Part shown: positions 1 to 8,257 of the stretch, in pieces
Layout: every line of letters begins with the position of its first letter
Numbering within the stretch: the first letter of the stretch is position 1
NCBI GenBank assembly: GCA_018064935.1
Contig: JAGHUF010000096.1
Location: 1-33,726 of the forward strand
Length of the DNA: 33,726 bases
Source of the DNA: Candidatus Merdinaster equi
GTDB taxonomy: Bacteria > Bacillota > Clostridia > Lachnospirales > Lachnospiraceae
Direction: 5' to 3'
Position numbers and translations under genes: made by a program
Notes under the pieces: generated by a model
What the model was told of the DNA's origin: nothing
Databases searched by the model: none
Seen by the model: only the letters and a program-made list of their open reading frames with translations

Positions 1-758
1 CGCTGGGAAGTGGGATATCTGTATCAATCAATAATGATGCTTCATTTATCATTGGTACAGACCTGAATTTTTATGAGCATCAGTCAACCTACAACCCAAA
101 CATGCCGCTTAGGTCACTGGTTTATCTGGTAGAAACTATAAAGCCACTTTTGGATACCAATGATTTATATGGACATAGAATAATTCGGATACCTACGCCT
201 TATTTCGTTGTGTTCTATAATGGAAATGAAAAACGTCCAGAATATGAACTACAGAAACTATCCGATGCATATTTGCATGAAGATAATGAAATACCACTCG
301 AACTTGTCTGTAAGGTGTATAATATCAATAAAGGGCAGAATGCTGAACTTATGGAAAAGAGTCACATTCTGTCTGGATATTCTGAATTGGTAGCCCAGGT
401 AAAGAAGAATGTTACTTCGGGCGTTGAGAAACCGATAGAGGAAGCAATCCAGTATTGTATTGAAAAACATATCCTGGAAGATTTCTTAAGGCGCAGAGGC
501 GATGAGGTAATAAAGAATATGACTATTGATATGACTTTTGAAAGGCGAGAGAAGTTTATTCGTGACGACAGTTATGCAGAAGGGTTGGAGCGTGGAATAG
601 AACAAGGGATAGAACAAGGAATAGAACAAGGAATAGAACAAGGTCAAATGACTACGTTGAAGAAACTCATTGAGCAGGGACTTCTTAGCTATGATGACGC
701 TGCTAGGATAAGTGGTAAAAATAAGGATGAATTAATGAAACAAATTGATGTTATTTAA
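1..758 (+). CDS. Rpn-like PD-(D/E)XK nuclease/putative transposase family protein, 5' end missing
   Basis: The reading frame is open from position 3, so the gene begins before the window; the ATG at 102 is an internal methionine. The visible 251 or so residues contain D-L-N-F-Y-E-H-Q just before residue NMPLRSLVY; the E-x-Q pair resembles the last catalytic residues of the Rpn/PD-(D/E)XK nuclease fold. Similar proteins, often annotated as Rpn recombination-promoting nuclease or putative transposase, are multicopy in Lachnospiraceae and typically end in charged glycine/glutamate/glutamine repeats. Here that tail is four G-I-E-Q units near the C-terminus, followed by a short helix-turn-helix-like end. 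No terminal inverted repeats or target duplications are visible, so I do not call an insertion sequence. Nuclease activity is inferred from family resemblance and the N-terminal catalytic part is not in view. Confidence 0.6.
   Translation, partial: LGSGISVSINNDASFIIGTDLNFYEHQSTYNPNMPLRSLVYLVETIKPLLDTNDLYGHRIIRIPTPYFVVFYNGNEKRPEYELQKLSDAYLHEDNEIPLELVCKVYNINKGQNAELMEKSHILSGYSELVAQVKKNVTSGVEKPIEEAIQYCIEKHILEDFLRRRGDEVIKNMTIDMTFERREKFIRDDSYAEGLERGIEQGIEQGIEQGIEQGQMTTLKKLIEQGLLSYDDAARISGKNKDELMKQIDVI
594..641 (+). repeat. In-frame 12-bp tandem repeat (G-I-E-Q x4)
   Basis: Four consecutive copies of ggaatagaacaa (the second has gggatagaacaa) encode G-I-E-Q four times inside the nuclease-like gene. 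Near-perfect identity at the DNA level suggests recent slippage or expansion, and changes in copy number would keep the frame. Confidence 0.85.
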
Positions 759-760
759 CG

Positions 761-781
761 ATGAAAACGTTGTGTTTTCAT
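761..781. other. Inverted repeat after the nuclease-like gene
   Basis: ATGAAAAC (761-768) and GTTTTCAT (774-781) form a perfect 8-bp stem with a 5-base loop just after the stop codon. No T-tract follows on the + strand, so it is at best a weak terminator or a 3'-end stabilising hairpin. Confidence 0.35.
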
Positions 782-828
782 GAATGTAGCAAGGTGATGA
801 AACTTGCTGTAAAAAAGTATGTAAAAGA

Positions 829-858
829 ATGAACTTTTTGCAGCAAAAGTGGTATAAT
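829..858 (+). promoter_or_regulatory. Probable promoter of the chemoreceptor gene (extended -10)
   Basis: TATAAT at 853-858 is preceded by T-G-G (850-852), giving an extended -10 element. ATGAAC at 829-834 with an 18-bp spacer is a fair -35. It lies about 86 bases upstream of the ATG. It looks like a vegetative sigma-A promoter rather than the flagellar sigma-28 type often used for chemotaxis genes. Confidence 0.55.
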
Positions 859-944
859 GTAATTCGGTTTTGTTGATAAGAAATATTGGTATTGCATTAG
901 ATAATTGAGAGAAAAGAATAAACGGAAAGGGGATGTTATAAATC

Positions 945-2996
945 ATGAATAATGCAAATCGTAAACCTAAACTTAGTATGAAGCTGACACTGATTCTGTT
1001 TGCGCTTCTTCCAATGCTAGTTTCTTCTGTGATTTTGAGCGTTGTGCTGATCAGTACAAGTTCAGCTGAACTTAAGGAAACTACCCACAATTCAATGGTA
1101 GCACTTATTGAAGAGGTTGGAACAGCCTTTGATAATTCGACTGTGAACAGCGAAACAACAATGAAGGGCTTTATTGAAGCTCCAATCGTAAGAGAGTTTC
1201 TTAAGAATCCTAACGATGCTACTCTTGCAGCAAAGGCACAGCAGTACACACTCAGTTTCTTCGGAACATTGAAAGGATGGGAAGGTATCTATATTGCTGA
1301 CTGGAATTCAAAAGTTCTTACTCATCCAGCTGGAGATGCCGTAATCGGAAGAGTAATGCGTGAGGGCGACGCTCTTGAAGGATTAAGAAATTCAATGCTC
1401 GCATCAGACGGTGTTTATAATGTGGGTATTATCACATCACCTGCATCAGGCAAACTTATCATGTCTATGTATGCACCAGTTTATGATGTGGATGGCAAGA
1501 CACCTCTCGGATATGTTGGAGCAGGTACTTTTGTAAATGACCTTGCAAGTGCAATTGCCAATTGCGAGGGACTTGGACTTAGTTCAGCATATATCTATTT
1601 TGTAGATTCACAGGGAACAATGTTATATCATCCGGATGAGAGCAAGATTGGTAACCCTGTTGAAAATGCAGCAGTTAAGGGACTTGTTGAGAAACTTGCT
1701 CAGGGACAGCACCCAGCACCCGAATGTGTAGAGTACAATTACAAGGGCGCAATGAAGTATGCAGCATATTATGTTGGAGCGGATGAGGCTTACATTGCGG
1801 TTCTTACAGCAGATGAAGTCGAGGCAATGTCTACAATCAATGTAGTAGTAATGGTTACAATTGCTATTTGTGCAGGATGTATTATTCTGTTCCTTATCAT
1901 TTCAATCCTCATTGCTATCACAGTTTCTAAACCACTTACAGTTGTATCTAAGGCGACAGAGCAGCTTAGTACAGGTGATGTTACAGCACAGTGTAATGCT
2001 CGTTCTGGAATAAAGGAGACCTGGGGAATTCTGAATGCATTCCAGGCACTGAAGGATGCTCTTTCTTCTTCAATGGGTAATGTTAAGGGATCAGCTGCGT
2101 CATTAAATACAGCGATTGTCAGTGTTGATGATATGACAGCAAAGAATGTTGAGTCAGTCACAATGATTAACCAGGCAATTGACGAAGTTGCAACAACTTC
2201 ACAGGCTGTTGCTGAGAGAGCACAGACTATGGCTGAAAAGGCAGCAGAACTTGGACTTAATATTGAGTCACTTAACGAAAATGTTGCAAGTCTTCATGAT
2301 GCATCACTCACAATTAAAGATGCGAATGATGAAGCTACTGATTGCATGAAGTCAGTATATGCTGGAGCAAATGAGTCAGTTGAAGCAATGAAGAATATTT
2401 CAGAAAAGATTTCTGAAACAAATACCGCAATTAATGGTATTGAGAGCGCTGTCAGAGCAATTGAAGAAATTGCAGCTCAGACTAATCTGTTATCACTTAA
2501 TGCTTCTATCGAGGCAGCACGTGCTGGTGAGGCAGGAAGAGGATTCGCAGTTGTAGCCGATGAAATCAGAAGCCTTGCAGATTCTTCTGCTCAGTCAGCA
2601 AAAGAGATTAAGCAGATTATTCAGGACGTTATTGATCTCTCTAATGGAACAGTTGAGATTTCTGACAGAGTATACGAAGTTATTATTAAAGAGCAGACTG
2701 ATATTGAGACTACACAGAACAAGTTCACAATTCTGTCTGAATCAGTTGAGTCTTCAATTGAAGAAATCGAGACAATTAAGCATATGTCTGTAAAGCTTGA
2801 TGCGATTAAGGATGAGCTTACAAATGCTACTTCTGATCTTGGTGCTATTTCTGAGGAACTTGGAGCTTCTGCAGAGGAAGTTGCAGCTTCTTGTCAGACA
2901 GTTACCGCTGCATGTACAGATACTCAGGCATCAACTGAAGAGATGCGTGCAATTAACGAGAATATGTCAACGGCAATCGACTTCTTTAAACTATAA
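945..2996 (+). CDS. Methyl-accepting chemotaxis protein
   Basis: 683-residue transmembrane chemoreceptor that senses an external ligand and signals to CheA/CheW in the cytoplasm. A first membrane segment lies at about residues 14-36, followed by an extracytoplasmic region of about 255 residues whose pattern ([31 protein letters not shown]) fits a double-Cache sensor. The second membrane segment is at about 297-326, then a HAMP linker and a long coiled-coil signalling domain. The highly conserved hairpin tip, containing [20 protein letters not shown], lies at about residues 507-546. The ATG at 945 has the ribosome site AAAGGGGATG shortly upstream. No C-terminal CheR-binding pentapeptide is seen. 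It stands alone between a promoter and a strong terminator, with no che genes nearby. The ligand cannot be told from sequence; Cache domains commonly bind amino acids or organic acids. Confidence 0.96.
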   Translation: MNNANRKPKLSMKLTLILFALLPMLVSSVILSVVLISTSSAELKETTHNSMVALIEEVGTAFDNSTVNSETTMKGFIEAPIVREFLKNPNDATLAAKAQQYTLSFFGTLKGWEGIYIADWNSKVLTHPAGDAVIGRVMREGDALEGLRNSMLASDGVYNVGIITSPASGKLIMSMYAPVYDVDGKTPLGYVGAGTFVNDLASAIANCEGLGLSSAYIYFVDSQGTMLYHPDESKIGNPVENAAVKGLVEKLAQGQHPAPECVEYNYKGAMKYAAYYVGADEAYIAVLTADEVEAMSTINVVVMVTIAICAGCIILFLIISILIAITVSKPLTVVSKATEQLSTGDVTAQCNARSGIKETWGILNAFQALKDALSSSMGNVKGSAASLNTAIVSVDDMTAKNVESVTMINQAIDEVATTSQAVAERAQTMAEKAAELGLNIESLNENVASLHDASLTIKDANDEATDCMKSVYAGANESVEAMKNISEKISETNTAINGIESAVRAIEEIAAQTNLLSLNASIEAARAGEAGRGFAVVADEIRSLADSSAQSAKEIKQIIQDVIDLSNGTVEISDRVYEVIIKEQTDIETTQNKFTILSESVESSIEEIETIKHMSVKLDAIKDELTNATSDLGAISEELGASAEEVAASCQTVTAACTDTQASTEEMRAINENMSTAIDFFKL

Positions 2997-3001
2997 GAAG
3001 G

Positions 3002-3030
3002 TTGCTAATAAGCGTTAAAAAGAGTAAAAT
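3002..3030 (+). promoter_or_regulatory. Candidate hisS promoter overlapping the upstream terminator
   Basis: TTGCTA (3002-3007), a 17-bp spacer and TAAAAT (3025-3030) form a plausible sigma-A promoter. Its -10 box overlaps the 5' arm of the terminator hairpin (3026-3039), so a start near 3037 would give an RNA lacking most of that arm and unable to form the terminator. Confidence 0.45.
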
Positions 3031-3068
3031 CACTTCGTGTATATATATGCACGAAGTGATTTTTTTTG
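3026..3068 (+). terminator. Strong Rho-independent terminator after the chemoreceptor gene
   Basis: AAAATCACTTCGTG (3026-3039) pairs perfectly with CACGAAGTGATTTT (3050-3063) around a 10-base loop, with a run of eight or more T. It ends the chemoreceptor transcript 30 bases after the stop codon. Confidence 0.92.
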
Positions 3069-3101
3069 AACAATTATTATGAAAGAATAGAGAGAAATAG
3101 C

Positions 3102-4361
3102 ATGGCATTAAACAAGAAACCAGTGACCGGAATGAAGGACATACTTCCTTCTGAGATGCAGATTAGAAATTATGTAATGGGAGTTATCCGAGACACCTAT
3201 GGTAAGTTTGGATTTCAGTCAATAGAGACTCCTTGTGTAGAGAGTATCGAGAATCTGACAAGTAAGCAGGGCGGAGAGAATGAAAAGCTTATTTTCAAGA
3301 TTTTAAAAAGAGGCGAGAAACTCTCAATTGAAAATGCGAAGGAAGAGAATGATCTGGTGGATGGAGGTCTTCGTTATGACCTTACAGTGCCATTAGTAAG
3401 ATATTATTCAAATCATGCCAACGAGTTGCCTTCTCCTTTTAAAGCACTTCAGATGGGAAATGTTTGGAGAGCTGACAGACCTCAAAAGGGCAGATATCGC
3501 CAGTTCATGCAGTGTGATATAGATATTCTGGGAGAGCCAACTAACTTAGCAGAGATTGAACTGATTCTTGCAACAACTACAACTCTAGGCAAGCTTGGCT
3601 TTAAAGGTTTCCAGATTAGAATAAATGACAGACAGATTCTAAAGGCAATGGCTGCATACAGCGGATTTCCAGAAGAGGATTACGATCAGGTATTCATAAT
3701 TCTGGACAAGATGGATAAGATTGGCATGGATGGTGTCAAAGAAGATCTTGTTGCAAATGGTTTTGCTAAGGAAGCTGCAGAGAAGTATATGGATCTGTTT
3801 GCTGGTCTTGAAGCATCAGATGCACCTCTTGACTATCTTGCGGATCAGATGGGGGATTATCTGTCAGCTGAGGTAAAGGATAATCTGTCAGAAATTATGG
3901 CCGGAGTAAAGGCGACAAAATGTTCTGATTTTGAACTTGTATTTGATCCGACCCTTGTCAGAGGAATGAGTTATTATACAGGTACTATCTTTGAGATAGC
4001 AATGCCAGAACTTGGAATTAGCTGCGGTGGTGGCGGAAGATATGATAAGATGGTCGGACGCTTTACGGGAAATGATGTTCCTGCATGTGGATTTTCTATC
4101 GGATTTGAAAGAATTATACTAATTCTTTTAGAGAAAGGATTTAGTGTTCCTTCACCTAAAAAGGTGGCATATCTTCTTGAAAAGGGACTTCCACAGGATA
4201 GACTGTGCGATGCAATTAGTCAGGCACAAAAGGCTAGAGAAGACGGATTGCAGGTTCTTATAACCAGAATGAATAAGAATAAGAAGTTCCAGAAGGAACA
4301 ACTCACAGCTGAAGGCTATGAGGACTTTGTAGAGTTTTATAAGGAAGAACTTAAACATTAA
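3102..4361 (+). CDS. hisS: Histidine--tRNA ligase
   Basis: 419-residue class II aminoacyl-tRNA synthetase that charges tRNA-His in the cytoplasm. Motif 2 (GNVWRADRPQKGRYRQF) lies at about residues 119-136, the histidine-specific RGMSYYTG at about 287, and motif 3 with GGGGRYDKMVGRF and GFSIGFERI follows. I chose the ATG at 3102, preceded by GAGAGAAA, because an upstream TTG at 3066 lies in the terminator's T-tract. After the GFERI block only about 75 residues remain, ending in an NKNKKFQKEQL stretch; this is shorter than, and unlike, the usual HisRS anticodon-binding domain, though from memory it matches other Lachnospiraceae HisRS. aspS follows after about 50 bases, a pairing common in Firmicutes. 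No T-box leader is visible upstream although many Firmicute synthetase genes have one. Confidence 0.97.
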   Translation: MALNKKPVTGMKDILPSEMQIRNYVMGVIRDTYGKFGFQSIETPCVESIENLTSKQGGENEKLIFKILKRGEKLSIENAKEENDLVDGGLRYDLTVPLVRYYSNHANELPSPFKALQMGNVWRADRPQKGRYRQFMQCDIDILGEPTNLAEIELILATTTTLGKLGFKGFQIRINDRQILKAMAAYSGFPEEDYDQVFIILDKMDKIGMDGVKEDLVANGFAKEAAEKYMDLFAGLEASDAPLDYLADQMGDYLSAEVKDNLSEIMAGVKATKCSDFELVFDPTLVRGMSYYTGTIFEIAMPELGISCGGGGRYDKMVGRFTGNDVPACGFSIGFERIILILLEKGFSVPSPKKVAYLLEKGLPQDRLCDAISQAQKAREDGLQVLITRMNKNKKFQKEQLTAEGYEDFVEFYKEELKH

Positions 4362-4412
4362 TTAGTTCGGATGAAAAAATATTGACTTGAATATTTGGAA
4401 GGAGAAATAGAA

Positions 4413-6224
4413 ATGGCTGAGTCAATTCAGGGAATAAAGAGAACATGCAGATGTGCGGAGCTTACAACACAGAATGTTGGACAGACTGTAACAGTCATGG
4501 GCTGGGTTCAGAAGCAGAGAAATAAGGGCGGTATAGTATTTGTTGACCTTCGTGATCGCTCTGGTATCTTACAGATAATCTTTGAAGAGTCAGATTGTGG
4601 TAGCGAGGCGTTCGAAAAAGCTACCCGTATGCGTTCTGAGTTTGTTATTGCGGTTACAGGAAAAGTTGAGAATAGGTCTGGTGCAGAGAATGAGAACCTT
4701 GCAACAGGTAAGATTGAACTTCGTGCTGGAAGTGATGTTAGGATTCTTGCAGAGGCAGAGACACCTCCTTTCCCAGTAGAGAATGATTGTAAGACCAAAG
4801 AGGAGATTCGCCTTAAGTATAGATATCTCGACTTGAGAAGACCTGAACTTCAGCAGAAGATGTTCCTTAGAAGCAAGATTGCAGCTAAGATGCGTGCATT
4901 TATGGACAATGAAGGCTTTATTGAGGTTGAGACTCCTATTTTGTGCAAGTCAACACCTGAAGGCGCAAGAGATTATCTTGTTCCTAGCCGTGTTCATCAG
5001 GGACATTTTTATGCACTTCCACAGTCTCCTCAGCTCTTCAAGCAGTTGCTTATGTGTTCTGGATTTGACCGCTATTTCCAGATTGCTAGATGTTTTAGAG
5101 ATGAAGACCTTCGTGCAGACCGTCAGCCTGAATTTACTCAGGCAGATATGGAGCTTTCTTTTGTAGATGTTGAAGATGTACTCGATGTAAATGAAAGACT
5201 GATTCAGTATATATGTAAAGAAGCAATTGGACTTGATGTTCAGCTTCCGCTTCCAAGAATCAAGTGGCAGGAAGCAATGGACAGATATGGTTCAGATAAG
5301 CCAGATACCCGTTTTGGAATGGAACTTGTTGACGTTTCAGAAGTTGTGAAGGGATGTGGTTTTGGAGTATTTACCGGCGCCCTTGAGAATGGTGGTTCAG
5401 TAAGAGGTATCAATGTTAAGGGACAGGCTGCAATGCCAAGAAAGAAGATTGATGCTCTTGTAGATATGGCTAAGGGAAGTGGTGCAAAAGGACTAGCTTA
5501 CCTTGCAATAGAAGAAGACGGAAACGTTAAGTCTTCTTTTGCTAAATTCATGACTCAGGAACAGATTGATGAGCTTGTGAAAGCAATGGACGGTCAGAAG
5601 GGAGACCTTCTTCTGTTTGCTGCAGATAAGAATAAGATTGTATGGAATGTATTAGGTCAGCTCCGTCTTGAACTTGGACATCAGCTTGGGCTGATTGACG
5701 AGAACCAGTTTAATTTCCTTTGGGTTGTAGAGTTCCCTCTTTTAGAGTGGAGCGATGAGGAAAACCGCTTTATGGCTATGCACCACCCATTTACAATGCC
5801 TATGGATGAGGACTGGCAGTATATTGACTCTGATCCGGGAAGAGTTCGCGCAAAGGCATATGATATCGTGCTTAACGGCGTAGAGCTTGGAGGTGGTTCT
5901 GTAAGAATTCATCAGAATGATATCCAGGAGAAGATGTTCGAGGTGCTTGGATTTACTAAAGAGAAGGCATGGGATCAGTTCGGATTCTTATTGTCAGCAT
6001 TTAAGTATGGCGTTCCACCTCATGCTGGTCTTGCATATGGACTTGACCGCTTTGTTATGCTGTTGACTCATGCTGAGAGTATTCGTGAAGTAATTGCATT
6101 CCCTAAGGTTAAAGATGCTTCAGATATGATGAGTGAGGCACCTGGAACTGTTGATGAGAAGCAGCTTGAGGAACTTGGAATAGCTATTTCAATTCAGGAA
6201 AAAGAGGCTGAATCAGAGGAATAA
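4413..6224 (+). CDS. aspS: Aspartate--tRNA ligase
   Basis: 603-residue bacterial-type class IIb synthetase that attaches aspartate to tRNA-Asp. The N-terminal OB-fold anticodon domain (VMGWVQKQRNKGGIVFVDL) is followed by the catalytic core with motif 2 FRDEDLRADRQPEFTQAD at about residue 228. The bacterial GAD insertion domain lies at about 290-425, and motif 3 GLAYGLDRFVMLL is near the C-terminus. The ATG at 4413 follows GGAAGGAG with good spacing; a TTG at 4395 lies inside that ribosome site and is rejected. It is probably transcribed with hisS, since no terminator or clear promoter separates them. Whether it also charges tRNA-Asn cannot be told from the sequence. The redox module starts 49 bases after its stop. 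Confidence 0.97.
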   Translation: MAESIQGIKRTCRCAELTTQNVGQTVTVMGWVQKQRNKGGIVFVDLRDRSGILQIIFEESDCGSEAFEKATRMRSEFVIAVTGKVENRSGAENENLATGKIELRAGSDVRILAEAETPPFPVENDCKTKEEIRLKYRYLDLRRPELQQKMFLRSKIAAKMRAFMDNEGFIEVETPILCKSTPEGARDYLVPSRVHQGHFYALPQSPQLFKQLLMCSGFDRYFQIARCFRDEDLRADRQPEFTQADMELSFVDVEDVLDVNERLIQYICKEAIGLDVQLPLPRIKWQEAMDRYGSDKPDTRFGMELVDVSEVVKGCGFGVFTGALENGGSVRGINVKGQAAMPRKKIDALVDMAKGSGAKGLAYLAIEEDGNVKSSFAKFMTQEQIDELVKAMDGQKGDLLLFAADKNKIVWNVLGQLRLELGHQLGLIDENQFNFLWVVEFPLLEWSDEENRFMAMHHPFTMPMDEDWQYIDSDPGRVRAKAYDIVLNGVELGGGSVRIHQNDIQEKMFEVLGFTKEKAWDQFGFLLSAFKYGVPPHAGLAYGLDRFVMLLTHAESIREVIAFPKVKDASDMMSEAPGTVDEKQLEELGIAISIQEKEAESEE

Positions 6225-6273
6225 TCTGGTTTCGCAAATAAGCGCTGTGACCCAAAAGGACATGAGGATTGTT

Positions 6274-7338
6274 ATGAGAAAGAATAAAGTAATAAGTAGA
6301 ATTATTGTATCACTCGGTGTTTGTTCACTTGTAGCCATGACTGCGTGTGGTGTTACAAATGCTATTAATGGTGAGCCTCAGAAACTAAATAGCAGCAATG
6401 GTACGACTGAATCTGAAGCAGCAGAAGGAATGACCGAACCAGAAGTGACTCCTGAGGAGGAGAAAAAAGGCGAGATTCAGACCTATGATGTTCTCGGAGC
6501 AGGTGGAGATAATACTACATCAGGTGATAATACTGGGGATATTCCAGCAGAAGAGGCACCTGGAGTATATGTGCACGATTCGGATGTTAAGCCACTTGGA
6601 GGTGTGTCCCTGCTTGTCTGTGATGACAGTACCTGCGTTATTGTAGAAACAGATGCTAATGGATATGCAGATTTGACTGATTATTCGGGAACATATGAGG
6701 TGCATGTATATGATGTACCTGATGGTGTCGAGTATGATGCGGATTATGTATATTACTATAACCAGGGAGATGCAATGCACATAATGCTCAGGTACGAGAA
6801 TGATTCTCCAGCTTCTGGTAATAGTGAAGAAAGTGCAAGTAATGAAGGCAGTGATCGTGCATCAGAGATTTCTTTATCTTTTTCTGCAAAAGACAGAAAT
6901 GGCAAGACAGTAACTGATTCGATATTTGCTGATTACAAGTACACAATTATCAATAACTGGGAACCATGGTGTGGTCCATGTGTTGGCGAGATGCCTGATC
7001 TTGAGAAAATATACGAGAAGTATGAGCCTATGGGGATCAATATGATTGGCGTTTACTCCACTGAGCAGGATGTGGATAGTACAATAAGACAGACCGGAGT
7101 TACATATATGATGCTTAAGGAGAATTCTTCTTTTGAGAAGGTATTCAGCACGGGATATGTTCCAAATACAATTGTTGTAGATTCAAATGGCAATCTGATA
7201 TATCTCGATGGGCTGGCAACAGGAACCCTTGGTTTTGTAAACAATCCTACTGATTATGAAACAATGTTATATAATTGCATTGTAATTGGAAGCAAATCAT
7301 ATAAGGACTGGGATAATTTCTTATCGCAGCTTCTGTAA
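6274..7338 (+). CDS. Thioredoxin-fold (TlpA-like) surface lipoprotein with an N-terminal beta-sandwich domain
   Basis: 354-residue predicted lipoprotein. A basic N-terminus and hydrophobic stretch end in the lipobox M-T-A-C with lipidated Cys25; methionine at -3 is tolerated but not ideal. A low-complexity acidic linker leads to a domain at about residues 105-175 that looks like a Cna-B/transthyretin-type sandwich (GGVSLLVCDDSTCVIVETD) and carries the cysteine pair C116/C121. A second linker precedes a TlpA/AhpC-like thioredoxin domain with W-C-G-P-C (C233, C236). Such proteins reduce or exchange disulfides outside the membrane. I start at the ATG at 6274, which has GAGG six bases upstream; ATG 6262 and GTG 6247 are poorer. 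It begins the run tlpA-like, tlpA-like, CXXC peptide, Fe-S protein, which suggests a shared electron path. The natural substrate is unknown. Confidence 0.85.
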   Translation: MRKNKVISRIIVSLGVCSLVAMTACGVTNAINGEPQKLNSSNGTTESEAAEGMTEPEVTPEEEKKGEIQTYDVLGAGGDNTTSGDNTGDIPAEEAPGVYVHDSDVKPLGGVSLLVCDDSTCVIVETDANGYADLTDYSGTYEVHVYDVPDGVEYDADYVYYYNQGDAMHIMLRYENDSPASGNSEESASNEGSDRASEISLSFSAKDRNGKTVTDSIFADYKYTIINNWEPWCGPCVGEMPDLEKIYEKYEPMGINMIGVYSTEQDVDSTIRQTGVTYMMLKENSSFEKVFSTGYVPNTIVVDSNGNLIYLDGLATGTLGFVNNPTDYETMLYNCIVIGSKSYKDWDNFLSQLL

Positions 7339-7350
7339 ATTGGGTCATTG

Positions 7351-8061
7351 ATGGAAAGTAAAAATAACAAAAAACAAGATTTAATAATATTAGCCATAGG
7401 AATAATCCTGGTACTTTGTGCCGGGATTTTTCTGATATTTTGCGTAGTTAATGTTTCTGTAACTGAAAAATCCTCAGATATGGATGCCGTCAGTATGAAC
7501 GAAAAGGAATCATATGCAGATATTTCACCTACAGCTGCGGAGGAAGACAAATCAGGTGGATCAGGCGAAATAGCCGATTCTGGTCCTGACAGCGAAGCAA
7601 AAGCCCATGCAGATAATATCTTCGCAGGATTTAGGTGTGAGGATATGGATGGCACAATGCATTCTTCAGATGAATTTGCAGGAGCCAAGGTAACTCTCAT
7701 TAACATATGGTCGACATTCTGCGGACCGTGCGTTGAGGAAATGCCAGACCTCGATAAACTGTCCAAAGATTATTCAGACAAGGGTTTGCAGGTGTTTGGC
7801 GTCTGTGCGGATCTGTGGAGACGAGGCAAGAAGAGTGAGGATAAAGCTGATGAAGCTCGCACAATTCTGGAGGGGTGCCAGGTTACGTACCCTGTCTTGT
7901 TCCCAGATGAGCAGCTGCAGCAAAAACTCGACGACAATATTTTTACATACCCTACAACCTATCTTATTGATGAGAATGGAGAGGTATTAACAGTTATTCA
8001 GGGAAGTAAATCGCTTGAAAAATTTGAAGAGTTAATTAATTCGTTTGGAATTATATCATAG
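7351..8061 (+). CDS. Membrane-anchored TlpA-family thiol-disulfide oxidoreductase
   Basis: 236-residue protein with one N-terminal membrane segment (about residues 9-33) and no lipobox, then a polar linker and a TlpA-type thioredoxin domain. The active site is S-T-F-C-G-P-C with C124 and C127; Phe replaces the usual Trp before the first Cys. The family cis-proline region appears as FTYPTTYLID and the domain closes with an ENGEVLTVIQG hairpin. It lies 12 bases after the lipoprotein gene. The start is the ATG at 7351, which directly follows a TTG; the ribosome site is weak (GGGT), so coupling to the upstream gene is likely. It differs from its neighbour in anchor and in lacking the beta-sandwich domain, so the two may act in sequence or on different partners. 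Substrate unknown. Confidence 0.85.
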   Translation: MESKNNKKQDLIILAIGIILVLCAGIFLIFCVVNVSVTEKSSDMDAVSMNEKESYADISPTAAEEDKSGGSGEIADSGPDSEAKAHADNIFAGFRCEDMDGTMHSSDEFAGAKVTLINIWSTFCGPCVEEMPDLDKLSKDYSDKGLQVFGVCADLWRRGKKSEDKADEARTILEGCQVTYPVLFPDEQLQQKLDDNIFTYPTTYLIDENGEVLTVIQGSKSLEKFEELINSFGIIS

Positions 8062-8110
8062 GCCATAAAAGGTACATTGATATAACTGGAATATGCAAAA
8101 AGGAGCAAAG

Positions 8111-8257
8111 ATGAAACCTGTACTTAAAAAACTGGCGCCGTTTATATTGCTTGCTGTTTCACTAGTTTTTATTGGGGTTGGTCTTCTTAGAGGGGAGCAT
8201 CAGACCGTATTGGAAAAAGCAATCAACATATGCATGGAGTGTATAGGAATTGGATAA
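8111..8257 (+). CDS. CD1871A-family CXXC-motif membrane micro-protein
   Basis: 48-residue protein, easily missed because of its length. The ATG at 8111 has a strong AAAGGAG five bases upstream. A lysine-containing N-terminus is followed by one membrane segment (about residues 8-26), then R-G-E-H-Q-T-V-L-E-K-A-I-N-I-C-M-E-C-I-G-I-G to the stop. The C-terminal C41-x-x-C44 and the RGE-TVL-KAINIC-EC-IGIG pattern match, from memory, the Clostridial CD1871A family. With the short N-terminus inside, the CXXC would lie on the outer face beside the thioredoxin-like proteins (inference). Its 3' end overlaps the start of the Fe-S gene by 8 bases, pointing to translational coupling and joint function. 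No biochemical role for this family is known to me. Confidence 0.85.
   Translation: MKPVLKKLAPFILLAVSLVFIGVGLLRGEHQTVLEKAINICMECIGIG

Noticed and set aside
1-758. Insertion sequence
   Set aside because: Although the family is often labelled transposase, no terminal repeats, target duplication or partner orf is visible.
755-1249. Long - strand frame over the chemoreceptor start
   Set aside because: It overlaps a clear gene and a promoter, with no ribosome site or family pattern.
3066-3101. TTG start extending hisS
   Set aside because: It lies in the terminator's T-tract; the ATG at 3102 matches the family N-terminus.
2997-3101. T-box leader before hisS
   Set aside because: No AGGGTGGNACCGCG-type T-box sequence or antiterminator is present.
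4377-4396. AAATATT/AATATTT inverted repeat before aspS
   Set aside because: Entirely AT, weak stem and no T-tract; likely chance in an AT-rich spacer.
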